From contig JAZDFQ010000054.1 in assembly GCA_043807765.1 (NCBI GenBank), positions 34,001-98,000 of the forward strand: DNA of 64,000 bases, written 5' to 3'. This document shows, one piece after another, positions 44,617 to 53,728 of the stretch (positions within the stretch are counted from its first letter, which is position 1; each line of letters opens with the position of its first letter). Position numbers and translations under genes: made by a program. The notes under the pieces are model-generated. The model had not been told where the DNA came from. It worked only from the letters and a program-made list of their open reading frames with translations, and searched no databases. Origin of the DNA: Stygiobacter sp043807765 (GTDB lineage Bacteria > Bacteroidota > Ignavibacteria > Ignavibacteriales > Melioribacteraceae).

Positions 44617-46104
44617 ATGATGCAATTTTCTATGAAAAACAAAATCTACTTGCTGCTTCCTTTGCTTTTATTTGTCCTTCTTTCTTGTGGTAAGGAAACA
44701 ATGACCGAAGTTGAAGAAGTATTATCAAAAACGAATAATAGAATATATATTGCGAGTAATCCTAGTAATGCGGTTATTTATGTCGATCAGAGGAATTCTG
44801 GTTTAAGAACACCCGATTCTTTAAAATGGTTAACCGATGGCAAGCATACTCTCACAATCAAGCATAAATATTTTATAGATACCACGTTGACTGTTAATGT
44901 AAGTGGTGGAGCAATTACAAATTTAATTGTTGATCATTACAAAAATCCGGGCCACATGGGGAATCTTTCTTGTCTATCAAATCCGGAAAGTGCAGATATT
45001 TTTATTGATGATATTCCAACAAATATGAAAACTCCTTTTACTTTTAAAGGCTTATTGCCGGGAGAGCATAAAGTTAAGTTGGTTTTGCCAATGCACCGGG
45101 CAGATAGTCTTTCTCTAGTTGTAATAGGCGGGGATTATAAGACTGCTTATTTATTTCTTGATGACACAACCAAAGGACTTTACTACACGGGCTTGAACTC
45201 AAAGATTGCCTCAGATTACACTTATCCGATAGCTGTGGATTCATCAAATGTTAAATGGATAGGAACCGAAGGCCAAGGTCTAATTCGTTTTGACGGTAAA
45301 AACTGGTCGGTATATAATACAAGCAATTCGCCTATGACTTCGAATATTGTTAAATGTTTGTTTGTAGATAAAACTAGTCGATTGTGGATTGGACTTGATG
45401 GCGGATTATTTACATTTAACGGAAAAACTTTTATCGATTATTCGAGCCAATTAAAAAACAAATATGTTACTAGTATTGTGGCTGATAAGAATGGAGTTAT
45501 TTGGATAGCTTCGTTTGGCGGGCTTCTAAAATTTGATGGTAATTCATGGCAGTCGTTTACAAAGAGTAATTCCGGTTTACATAATGACTTGATCTACTCG
45601 CTAGCTGTTGATAAACAAAATAAAATTTGGGCATCAACAAACGGAGATGGTATTGCAGTTTACAATGGTACTTTATGGCAAAAGTGGGATATGTCGAACA
45701 TGGGAATTGGTACTAGAATTGGCGATGTAATACTTTCTGTTATTTGCGATCAAAACGGAATGATATGGGCAGCACATATGAGGGAAGAGTTGCAAGTAGG
45801 AGCTATCAAATCGGAGGGTGGACTTTCACGATTTGACGGTACAAAATGGACAATTATTTCAGTGCCTCAAATAAGCACACAATATATCATATCATTAAAC
45901 GCTGATAGAAACAACAACAAATGGATTGCAACAAAATTTGGTCTCGGAAGATTCAATAATCTTAATGCTGCTTCTGTTTTCACAAAAGTCAATGCAAAAC
46001 TTCAGACTAGTTATACAAATGCGGCTGCGCTGGATAGAATTGGTGATCTGTATGTTACTACACTTGGTGGCGGACTATCCAAATTGAGAAAGGATAGTTT
46101 TTAG
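44617..46104 (+). CDS. PEGA-domain and beta-propeller lipoprotein (paralogue 1)
   Basis: 495 residues with a lipoprotein signal (Cys in LLSCGKE, ~24). Two PEGA-like beta-sandwich modules (about 40-108, IYIASNPSNAVIYVDQRNSGL, and about 112-185, LSCLSNPESADIFIDDIPTN) precede a propeller of Reg_prop-like repeats (about 195-495): VKWIGTEGQGLIRFDGKNW, LWIGLDGGLFTFNG, VIWIASFGGLLKFDG, KIWASTNGDGIAVYNG. In hybrid two-component systems these repeats form the sensor propeller; here there is no kinase, so the protein may bind a ligand at the outer surface. It forms an operon with the TonB/DUF4249 pair and has a close paralogue downstream. Confidence 0.85.
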   Translation: MMQFSMKNKIYLLLPLLLFVLLSCGKETMTEVEEVLSKTNNRIYIASNPSNAVIYVDQRNSGLRTPDSLKWLTDGKHTLTIKHKYFIDTTLTVNVSGGAITNLIVDHYKNPGHMGNLSCLSNPESADIFIDDIPTNMKTPFTFKGLLPGEHKVKLVLPMHRADSLSLVVIGGDYKTAYLFLDDTTKGLYYTGLNSKIASDYTYPIAVDSSNVKWIGTEGQGLIRFDGKNWSVYNTSNSPMTSNIVKCLFVDKTSRLWIGLDGGLFTFNGKTFIDYSSQLKNKYVTSIVADKNGVIWIASFGGLLKFDGNSWQSFTKSNSGLHNDLIYSLAVDKQNKIWASTNGDGIAVYNGTLWQKWDMSNMGIGTRIGDVILSVICDQNGMIWAAHMREELQVGAIKSEGGLSRFDGTKWTIISVPQISTQYIISLNADRNNNKWIATKFGLGRFNNLNAASVFTKVNAKLQTSYTNAAALDRIGDLYVTTLGGGLSKLRKDSF

Positions 46105-46162
46105 AATCATTCAGATAGTCGATTTTGAATATCAAATTCATTCAATATTTTTCCGGTAATTC

Positions 46163-47635
46163 ATGGGCCAATTTAAAAAGCACTATATCATTATATTTTG
46201 TTGTTTGATTTTCCTTCCATTAATAATTTCTTGTGAGAAAGTAGTTTTTCCAGGCGATGATGGCCCCACACCTATAAATAATCGTTTGTATGTTGAGAGT
46301 AATCCCTCCGGCGCTTCAATTTATTTTGATGGTCGCAATTCCGGCTTCTTAACTCCGGATACAATTAAATGGCTTCCCGAAGGAGAACATAAGGTTACTC
46401 TCAAACATCCGTTTTACATAGACACTTCAGTTGTGGTCTCGTTGAGCGGCGGTTCCCAAAATTTACTTAGAATTGATCATTTCTTGAACCCGGGGCACCT
46501 CGGCAAACTTGAATGTGTTTCATATCCACCCAAAGCGAATATCTATATAGATGACAAATCGCTTAATAAAATTACTCCAACTATCATTACCGCCATGATA
46601 CCCGGGATGCATAAAATAAAATTTACTTATCCAATGCACCGTTCAGATAGTGTGACAATGCCAATCATTGGTGGTAAGCTAAGCACTTGTTATATCTTTT
46701 TGGATGATACAACTAAACGAGTAATCTTTAACAAAAAAAATTCTCCTCTTTACTCCGATTACATAAGTGCTGTAGTTGTTGATTCTAACGATATTAAATG
46801 GATTGGGACTGATGATGAGGGATTATTCAGATTCGATGGAAAAAATTGGAGACATTATAGTCAATCGAATTCCAACCTAAGATCGAATAACATCACTTGT
46901 CTTACTGTAGATAAGAATAATAACATTTGGATCGGATTTGGTGATGGACTGATGATGTGTAACGGAAATTCATTTGTTGATTATTCTGAGGGGCTTACTT
47001 ATAAAAATGTAACATCTCTTAAGACAGATAAGAATGGTAAAGTATGGATTGGTACTTTTTATGGTCTTAATTGTTTTGATAGTGGTTCATGGAAAAAATA
47101 TACTAGCAGTGATCTGGGATTGGATAGTTACATTTATGCGATTACAGTTGACATTAATAACAAAGTCTGGATTTCTCGTAACGGAGGACTGAGTATTTAC
47201 AACGGAAGTTCATGGACGTTCTTAGAAATATCGAACATGAAATTGCCGCAAAATTTTGGTAGAGTTATTAATGCACTTACTTATGATGGTAGTGGGAAAA
47301 TTTGGGCAAGTTTTTTACGTGAGATGAATAATGACGGTTCGGCAGTTGTTTACGATGGCGGTGTTGCATATTACGATGGTATATGGAAAGTATTTTCTGA
47401 TCCCTTAATCTCAACTCAGTTTGCAACCCATCTCCATACTGATAGGAATAATAATAAGTGGGTGAGTACAAAATTTGGTCTTGGCAAGATTAACACATTC
47501 AGTATCCCGTTCTTATATACAAAAGCTAATTATGATTTCCCGTTGGACATTATGGGAGCTGCTTCTTCTGATGCCGGAGGTAGCATTTATGTGGGAACAC
47601 GAGGTGGCGGATTAATTAAACTAAAGCAATATTAA
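46163..47635 (+). CDS. PEGA-domain and beta-propeller lipoprotein (paralogue 2)
   Basis: 490 residues, same architecture as the preceding gene: lipoprotein signal (IISCEK, Cys ~24), two PEGA-like modules (LYVESNPSGASIYFDGRNSG and LECVSYPPKANIYIDDKSLN) and a Reg_prop-like propeller (IKWIGTDDEGLFRFDGKNW, KVWIGTFYGLNCFDSG, KVWISRNGGLSIYNG). Identity to paralogue 1 is high throughout, including the shared PMHR.DS block and the DDTTK linker, so tandem duplication with divergence is evident. Spacing of 58 bp suggests a shared transcript. It ends the 41407-47635 operon. Confidence 0.85.
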   Translation: MGQFKKHYIIIFCCLIFLPLIISCEKVVFPGDDGPTPINNRLYVESNPSGASIYFDGRNSGFLTPDTIKWLPEGEHKVTLKHPFYIDTSVVVSLSGGSQNLLRIDHFLNPGHLGKLECVSYPPKANIYIDDKSLNKITPTIITAMIPGMHKIKFTYPMHRSDSVTMPIIGGKLSTCYIFLDDTTKRVIFNKKNSPLYSDYISAVVVDSNDIKWIGTDDEGLFRFDGKNWRHYSQSNSNLRSNNITCLTVDKNNNIWIGFGDGLMMCNGNSFVDYSEGLTYKNVTSLKTDKNGKVWIGTFYGLNCFDSGSWKKYTSSDLGLDSYIYAITVDINNKVWISRNGGLSIYNGSSWTFLEISNMKLPQNFGRVINALTYDGSGKIWASFLREMNNDGSAVVYDGGVAYYDGIWKVFSDPLISTQFATHLHTDRNNNKWVSTKFGLGKINTFSIPFLYTKANYDFPLDIMGAASSDAGGSIYVGTRGGGLIKLKQY

Positions 47636-47641
47636 GCTTGG

Positions 47642-49600
47642 CTAAACACCTATCCTATTCTTAACCCAATTTTCTAAACCGCCAGCAATAATTAATTCTT
47701 GTGCAGCTTCTCCAATTGCTCTGATTAAGTAAATCATTTTTTCTGTTCTAATAGCTGAATTAGCAAAATCGATCGTAGCAGTAATTTTTGTTTTTACTGT
47801 TAACTTCTCTGTTCCGAATTTCAATTTCAAATCGTTAACAAGTTCGGGGCATTCAATAACTAGTAATCCATTATTCAGAGCGTTGCGCTTATATGTTTCA
47901 TTAAATGAGCCAGCAATAACTAATTTTATTCCGCTATACTTTAATGCTGTTGCTGCTTGTTCGCGTGAGCTGCCGGTGCCGAAATTAAATCCGCCGACTA
48001 AAATATTTCCATCAACCACTAACTTGGCAAACTCCGGATCGTAATTCTCCATTACAACTTTTGCTTGTTCATTTGGAGTAATATCATCATTGTATGTGTA
48101 CTTGCCCGGATAGATTCCATCTGTATTCAAGTTGTCTTGATAACAAAAGATTACTTCGCCACTCAATTTAGCAGGGAAGTTATGCAGCAATCTTACATCC
48201 TCGCATGCTATATCTTTTCTTTGGTTAATTATAATTGATGATCTGATCTGCTTAGAAGAATCATCAGTCCATTCATAATTTATGTAACCGGCAACGGCCG
48301 ATGAAGCTACAACTGCTGGTGAAGCAAGATATGCTTGAGCATTCGGAGAGCCCATTCTTCCCTTGAAGTTTCTGTTTGTTGCAGAGATTCCAACTTCCCC
48401 ATCTTCAAGTAGCCCAATTCCTAAACCAATACAAGGTCCGCATCCGGGAGAAATTGGAATTGCGCCAGCATCAATAAGAGTTTGCCAATCTCCGCGTGCT
48501 TCACTTTCTTTTTGAACTTCGCTAGATGCAGCGCCAAGATAAAATTCTACATGCTCTGCAAATTTTTTGTCTTTTACAATCGAAGCAGCTTCTGCAATAT
48601 CATCCACTCTTGAGTTAACACAAGAAACTAAGTATGCTTTATCAATTTTTATTTGCTTCTTCTGCAGTTCATTTACAGAAGACATCTTCTTAACAGAGTT
48701 AGGTCCGGATACAAATGGTGATATTGTAGTGAGATCAATAGAAATCTTTTTTGAATAGAATGCGTCAGCATCAGCTTTCAGCAATTGATGATTTGCTTCC
48801 AATTCTTGAATCGACACATCATTAATTCTTGGATGAATGTACTCATTCCCGTGTTCCGTTTTCCGTTTTCCATTTCTGTTCTTCAGCCAGTCGATTGTAA
48901 CTTCATCAATTGGGAACAAACCAACAAGTGCGCCCCACTCAGTAGTCATATTTGCAATTGTTAACCTTTGGTCTATACTTAAATACTTAATGCCATCTCC
49001 AACAAATTCAATAGCATGATTGAGCACTTCGTCTTTGTGAAATAATCCGCAGAGAGAAATAATCACATCTTTTCCAGTTACACCTTTTCGAAGTTTCCCG
49101 GTAAATTCGACCTTAGCAATTGGTGGAACTTGCCACCAAGTTTTGCCTGTCGCCCAGATAGAAGCTGCATCTGTTCTCACAATTGGAGTTCCAAGACATC
49201 CAATTCCACCATACATGTTTGAGTGGCTATCGGACGCAACAACGAATGTTCCCGGGAAGGCGTAACCTTCCTCAACCATAACCTGATGCCCAATGCCTCG
49301 TCCGGCCGGGTAAAAGTCTGCACCATAAAGTTTCGCAAATTCTTCAATCTTTCTATACTTCTCTAAATTCTTTTCGCTTTTATTTTGAATATCGTGGTCG
49401 AGCGTGATAACAACTTGCTTGGGATTTGAAAGCTTTGTAGCACCAATAGATTTAAACTTTGGAATAACAGCGCCGGTATTGTCGTGTGTCATAACAAATC
49501 CGGGTTGAATTGTTATGTAATCACCTGAACGAACAACTTGGTTCTCGGATAAACCCAATGAATACTTCTGTGCTATTTTTTCTACTAAAGTCTGGCTCAT
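47642..49600 (-). CDS. homoaconitase/aconitase-family hydratase, LYS4-like
   Basis: Iron-sulfur hydro-lyase of 652 residues from ATG 49600 (CGGAGA upstream). [4Fe-4S] ligands: Cys327 in LVSCVNSR and Cys387/Cys390 in PGCGPCIGLG; swivel-domain GSSREQAAT near the end. Many blocks (THDNTGAVIPKF, LDHDIQNKSEKNL, RGIGHQ, GKTWWQVPP, TTEWGALVGLFP) match, from memory, fungal homoaconitase (LYS4) better than mitochondrial aconitase or bacterial AcnA/AcnB. Homoaconitase acts in 2-oxoadipate and lysine synthesis; the neighbours, an isocitrate-type dehydrogenase and a 2-oxoacid:ferredoxin oxidoreductase, fit either citrate-to-succinyl-CoA or homocitrate-to-glutaryl-CoA chemistry. The substrate is therefore open. 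Confidence 0.85.
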   Translation of the reverse strand: MSQTLVEKIAQKYSLGLSENQVVRSGDYITIQPGFVMTHDNTGAVIPKFKSIGATKLSNPKQVVITLDHDIQNKSEKNLEKYRKIEEFAKLYGADFYPAGRGIGHQVMVEEGYAFPGTFVVASDSHSNMYGGIGCLGTPIVRTDAASIWATGKTWWQVPPIAKVEFTGKLRKGVTGKDVIISLCGLFHKDEVLNHAIEFVGDGIKYLSIDQRLTIANMTTEWGALVGLFPIDEVTIDWLKNRNGKRKTEHGNEYIHPRINDVSIQELEANHQLLKADADAFYSKKISIDLTTISPFVSGPNSVKKMSSVNELQKKQIKIDKAYLVSCVNSRVDDIAEAASIVKDKKFAEHVEFYLGAASSEVQKESEARGDWQTLIDAGAIPISPGCGPCIGLGIGLLEDGEVGISATNRNFKGRMGSPNAQAYLASPAVVASSAVAGYINYEWTDDSSKQIRSSIIINQRKDIACEDVRLLHNFPAKLSGEVIFCYQDNLNTDGIYPGKYTYNDDITPNEQAKVVMENYDPEFAKLVVDGNILVGGFNFGTGSSREQAATALKYSGIKLVIAGSFNETYKRNALNNGLLVIECPELVNDLKLKFGTEKLTVKTKITATIDFANSAIRTEKMIYLIRAIGEAAQELIIAGGLENWVKNRIGV

Positions 49601-49657
49601 TTTATCTCCGAAAGACAAGAAAGTAAAATGTCAAAGGTGAAACGTCAAGCGTCAAAA

Positions 49658-50014
49658 CTATTTTGTACTACTAAGTAATTTTGATAACTGAGCAAATACA
49701 GTATTTAGCATATCCGAAAGAAGCTTCTTGTCGATACTTTTTGTCAAATTCAATTTCTCGCAAATTTCGAATTGAGAATCTAGTTCAACCAGCGAGGAAC
49801 GTGCTATCTCAAAAAATCTTTTCCTTTCATTTGCGCTTTTTCTTGCCGCTCCTTCTGCCAAATTTGACAATACCGAAACAGAAGCTCTTTGCATTTGACT
49901 AACTAATCCAAAAATTTCAGTTTTCGGAAAAGTGCTGGTAATTCTATATACAATGGTAATCAAATCAAGAATATTAGAATAAACTTATAACTTTTTATGA
50001 TTTAGGACTAACAT
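49658..50014 (-). pseudogene. four-helix-bundle (S23/23S rRNA-IVS-type) protein with in-frame nonsense codon
   Basis: From ATG 50014 the frame reads MLVLNHKKL, then TAA at 49985-49987, then VYSNILDLITIVYRITSTFP and a complete four-helix-bundle family body (FGLVSQMQRASVSVLSNLAEGAARKS) to 49658. Family members normally have a lysine-containing HKKLKVY-like N-terminus, so a single A-to-T change (AAA to TAA) explains the stop. A ribosome-binding site AAAGGTG precedes ATG 50014. A shorter product from TTG 49963 is possible but would lack the first helix. Full length would be 118 residues, the family norm. Such genes are small, mobile-like and of unknown function. Confidence 0.82.
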
Positions 50015-50071
50015 TAAGTTCACCTTTGACTTTTCACGTTTGTTTTTTGAATTTCGTTTGTCACTTATCCG

Positions 50072-51250
50072 TTACAGCTTTCCAATCACTGCATCAGTAA
50101 TTTGTTGTGTACTAGCCGCACCTTTAGAGAACACATCTGCGCCCCCTCTAAGTTTCATCATGTCGTAGCTTTGCACTTTGCTTTCCTCCACTACTTTTGA
50201 AATGGCATTCTTTATTTTAACTGCTATTTCACTTTCCCCGATATGTTCAAGCATCATTACGGCGCTCATAAACATAGCAATTGGATTTACTATCGAGGGG
50301 TTCAAATTTTCATACTTAGGAGCAGAACCGTGAGTTGGTTCGAACACTGCAACTGATTCTCCGATATTTGCACTGCACGCAAAACCTAAACCGCCAACTA
50401 ATCCGGCAAAGCCGTCGCTTATAATATCGCCAAACATATTCTCCGCTACAATCACACCGTAATCTTCCGGGTTCTTTGTAAGCCACATCATTTGCGCGTC
50501 AATATTTGTATCCCATAAACTTATACTGGGGTATTCTTTGGAAATTGCTTTTGCAATTTTCAGCATCATGCCGGAAGTTTCTCTAAGAACATTTGGTTTT
50601 TCACACACAGTAACATTTTTATATCCAAACTTATTCGCATATTCGAACGCAGCGCGAATTATTCTTTCGCTCGCTTTTTTTGTAACAATTCTTGTTGATA
50701 CTGCCATTTCTTCCGATGGTACATCATTAAAGAATTTCATTTTGGGATGAGATTCAAGCGCATCACGCACTTGCTTAGGTGGATTAGTCCACTCGACTCC
50801 GGCGTAAAGTCCTTCTGTATTCTGTCTAAAGATCACAGTATTAATCAACGGTTCATCAAAACTTCCGGATGAATTCTTTCTAATGAAATTAAGCGGATTG
50901 CCTTTGAAGGAAATACACGGACGAATACATATGTCAAGATTAAAATGCTGGCGTAATCCAACTATAGGTGAAAAATATACCAAGCCTTTATCTTGAAGAG
51001 AGGGAATAAGTTCTTTTTTGGCTTCATCGTTCGGCTTGCTGGTAATTGCACCGAACAAAGCAATTTTATGCTCTGCAATTAAGTCTATCGTGCTTTGCGG
51101 AAGCGCGTTGCCTTCTTTACACCAAAATTCCCATCCGATGTCTCCCCAAACATAATCGGCTTGGAAACCGGCGGCCTCCAGAAGTCGAATCGCTTCGGGT
51201 AATACAATTTTGCCAATGCCGTCGCCCGGCAAAGCTACAATAGTTCTCAT
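50072..51250 (-). CDS. isocitrate/isopropylmalate/homoisocitrate dehydrogenase family protein
   Basis: 392-residue NAD(P)-dependent beta-decarboxylating dehydrogenase. Features: ALPGDGIGKIVLPEA at the N-terminus, RQNTEGLYAGVEW (substrate tyrosine region), KPNVLRETSGMM (catalytic lysine), NIDAQMMWL, ENMFGDIISDGFAGLVGGLG (metal Asp residues) and FEPTHGSAPKY for the coenzyme. YAGVEW and HGSAPKY resemble isocitrate dehydrogenase; IRPCISFKGNPL is unlike E. coli Icd, so homoisocitrate remains possible. It lies 58 bp before the decayed four-helix gene (the homoaconitase-like gene follows that) and 44 bp after the oxidoreductase in one minus-strand cluster. Confidence 0.85.
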   Translation of the reverse strand: MRTIVALPGDGIGKIVLPEAIRLLEAAGFQADYVWGDIGWEFWCKEGNALPQSTIDLIAEHKIALFGAITSKPNDEAKKELIPSLQDKGLVYFSPIVGLRQHFNLDICIRPCISFKGNPLNFIRKNSSGSFDEPLINTVIFRQNTEGLYAGVEWTNPPKQVRDALESHPKMKFFNDVPSEEMAVSTRIVTKKASERIIRAAFEYANKFGYKNVTVCEKPNVLRETSGMMLKIAKAISKEYPSISLWDTNIDAQMMWLTKNPEDYGVIVAENMFGDIISDGFAGLVGGLGFACSANIGESVAVFEPTHGSAPKYENLNPSIVNPIAMFMSAVMMLEHIGESEIAVKIKNAISKVVEESKVQSYDMMKLRGGADVFSKGAASTQQITDAVIGKL

Positions 51251-51294
51251 ATTCTCTCGAGTTTAGGAAATGAATAAAAACGTTGCAAATATAA

Positions 51295-52560
51295 TTAAGC
51301 GTGGAGTTTTATTTCATCGAAAATTGCTTTTACTTTTTCCAATACTGCACCAAGTTTTTCGCCATGCTTACTTTCTTTAACTGCTTTTTCAAATGCTGTA
51401 AAAGGGAATGGTTCATTCATCAAGAGCCAAAATGCGATATTGCTAATTGCAGCATTCTTTTTCCCGAGAATAGCCTTGAAATCGTAAGAGAAAGAAACGT
51501 TCGTTTGTTCATAATGAACTGAGTTATCAATTAATATTGAGGTATTACTCCCAACACGGTTCTTAACGTAATCATATCCGTTTTGTGAAATGACGAGTAG
51601 TACATCCGGTTCATTGATTCCGGTATAGAAAATTTCTTCCGGTGAGAAGATTAATTCGGAAACTGAGAATCCGGTTCCTACAGTAATTGGATAATCACCT
51701 TTCTTGGTAACATGAAGACCGGAATACATTGCTGCTTTAGCAAGTAATTCTGCGGCAGATTGAATTCCTTCTCCAGCTGATCCGGCTAAGATGAGTTTTA
51801 TACTTTTTGTTACTGAATGCTTACAAGTTTCAGAACCAACTTTTGCTTCTCGGCTAATTAACGGTTTTTGAGAATTTTTCGGTAAAGAAAAAACATTGTT
51901 CGCGTTTACAAATGATTTTTCGAGGTAACCGAGATTTTCAATATCGGAATATTTTTGTACACCGTAGGATGGACACACTTCTAGAATTTCAATCAAAGAA
52001 AATCCTTTAGCTGAAATTGCAACTTTTAATTTCTCGGCAACATCTCCCTTGGCAATAATTCTACCGGAATATGTTGCGCCGGCTTTATGCGCAATCTCTA
52101 CAATATCAAAAGGTCTAGTGAATGCGTCTGCTAAACCATGATCAGCTTGAAATGTCTCGTTCGAAAGACCGCTGAACTGCCCGCCGGTCATTCCGTAAAT
52201 CTGATTATTGTTTACGATCAAAGTCAGATTGAAATTTCTTCTGGCAGCTTCAAGCAAATGGGCAATTCCAATTGTAGCACCGCCATCACCTTGAATTGCG
52301 ATTACTTTTTTCTTTGGATTATCAACCGCAATAGAAATTCCGCTAGCAAGCGCACAAGCTCTACCATGCAATCCATGGATTGTATGACAAGCTAGCATCG
52401 GATCTATTAATCCGCAGCAGCCGATATCGCTGACCACAATTACATCTAACGGATCGTAATTGAGCGACTCTAAAGCTTTAGCCAAACTTAGTGTTACTGA
52501 TTGGTGTCCGCATCCCGGGCAGTATGGAGAGTTTTTATCAACTAACATGCTTGAAGACAT
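51295..52560 (-). CDS. 2-oxoacid:ferredoxin oxidoreductase, beta subunit fused to gamma domain
   Basis: 421 residues. The beta part (about 1-215) has CPGCGH, VSDIGCCG and the thiamine diphosphate motif GDGGATIGIAHLLEA then NNNQIYGMTGGQ. The gamma part (about 250-415) reads KLILAGSAGEGIQSAAELLAKAA and KKGDYPITVGTGFSVSEL. Beta and gamma are separate subunits in many archaeal enzymes; a fusion in this order is less usual, since alpha-gamma fusions predominate. It overlaps the alpha gene by 19 bp. No ferredoxin-like delta subunit is nearby. It decarboxylates 2-oxoglutarate, or a related 2-oxoacid, to the acyl-CoA with reduced ferredoxin; the direction may be reductive. Confidence 0.9.
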   Translation of the reverse strand: MSSSMLVDKNSPYCPGCGHQSVTLSLAKALESLNYDPLDVIVVSDIGCCGLIDPMLACHTIHGLHGRACALASGISIAVDNPKKKVIAIQGDGGATIGIAHLLEAARRNFNLTLIVNNNQIYGMTGGQFSGLSNETFQADHGLADAFTRPFDIVEIAHKAGATYSGRIIAKGDVAEKLKVAISAKGFSLIEILEVCPSYGVQKYSDIENLGYLEKSFVNANNVFSLPKNSQKPLISREAKVGSETCKHSVTKSIKLILAGSAGEGIQSAAELLAKAAMYSGLHVTKKGDYPITVGTGFSVSELIFSPEEIFYTGINEPDVLLVISQNGYDYVKNRVGSNTSILIDNSVHYEQTNVSFSYDFKAILGKKNAAISNIAFWLLMNEPFPFTAFEKAVKESKHGEKLGAVLEKVKAIFDEIKLHA

Positions 52561-53666
52561 CTTTCGGCTTCCTTAATTATTTCTGTAGGTGAAATCATAG
52601 AACCAATTTTATTTACTTTGGAAACATTCTTGGGCGGATTGTTTCCATAAATCATTTTAACAAGAATTCCGGTTAAATTTTCTTCAGCAAAAATTACGTT
52701 CTCATACTTGTTGATAATCTCCATCAAATCTTTTGCAAAAGGAATAATTGTTTTTAGATAAAGACCGGAAACATTAACGCCGGTTTCCCGTAATTGTCTA
52801 ACTGCTTCTCGAGTGGCCTCAGCCGTGATATCGTAGCTGACAATTAATAATTGGTTATCCACACTGGAATCATATTCATACATCAAATATTCCGAAACTC
52901 TGCGCTGGATTTTATTATGAAGTCTGATAGTGTTTCCTAATGCAGCTTTTGTAGCTTTCTTAATCGTACCGGAATCATCGTGAGTGGAAGAATTAATTCT
53001 CACTTGATGTTCATTGTTAGTCAGAGGAAGAAATGGGGGCACAAGTTTTTCGTCAGAGTCGTAAGGAATGTATGGTTCACTTCCATTGTATAAATCATAT
53101 TCAGCTTTTTTAAGTTCCGGCAATGAAGTTAAATCGATGCTTCTCGAGGTCATTATCATTTCTTTTGAAGTTAACAGCACAATCGGTGTACGTAGAGTTA
53201 CTGCTGTGTGAACAGCTTTTTCAGTTACAGTCCAGCAGTCTTGCAGATTAGAAATTGAAAAAACCGGAATGTTATACCCGCCGGAGATAAAACTATTAAG
53301 CAGTAATAAATCGCCTTGCGCACCAACTGTTGCAGAACCGGTGCTTGGTCCCAACCTTTGTGCAAGAACAATTACCATCGGCAGTTCCATCATAAAAGAC
53401 ATGTTCAGCGATTCAACCATTAAGGCAAAGCCGGGGAATGATGTTGCGGTTGCGGCAAGTTTTCCGGCAGAAGATAAACCGGCAATCCATTGCGCTACGG
53501 AAATTTCATCCGGGGCAAAAGTCATTGTTGGAAATCTTTGGGATGCGTATTGATTAACCCAATTTGCGGGAGTGATAGGATAACTAACGAAAGCTTCAAC
53601 GCCCGATTGAACCAGCGCTTCTACAATTAATTTGCTTCCATCAACTAAGGAATAATTTGAGCTCAT
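52542..53666 (-). CDS. 2-oxoacid:ferredoxin oxidoreductase, alpha subunit
   Basis: 374 residues. The N-terminal pyrimidine-binding domain reads LVDGSKLIVEALVQSGVEAFVSYPITPANWV, then EISVAQWIAGLSSAGKLAATATSFPGFALMVESLNMSFMMELPMVIVLAQRLGPSTGSATVGAQGD (in part), the hallmark of the KorA/PorA family. The C-terminal part (about 260-374) is domain II (LLIVSYDITAEATREAVRQL). Lacks an N-terminal gamma domain, which sits in the beta protein instead. First gene of the minus-strand cluster; 2-oxoglutarate is the favoured substrate given the neighbours. Confidence 0.9.
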   Translation of the reverse strand: MSSNYSLVDGSKLIVEALVQSGVEAFVSYPITPANWVNQYASQRFPTMTFAPDEISVAQWIAGLSSAGKLAATATSFPGFALMVESLNMSFMMELPMVIVLAQRLGPSTGSATVGAQGDLLLLNSFISGGYNIPVFSISNLQDCWTVTEKAVHTAVTLRTPIVLLTSKEMIMTSRSIDLTSLPELKKAEYDLYNGSEPYIPYDSDEKLVPPFLPLTNNEHQVRINSSTHDDSGTIKKATKAALGNTIRLHNKIQRRVSEYLMYEYDSSVDNQLLIVSYDITAEATREAVRQLRETGVNVSGLYLKTIIPFAKDLMEIINKYENVIFAEENLTGILVKMIYGNNPPKNVSKVNKIGSMISPTEIIKEAERCLQAC

Positions 53667-53728
53667 AAAGGATCATTTTTTGTTGCAACAAATTTAAGAC
53701 GAGTTTTTGTGATTTCCTCGACCAAAAA

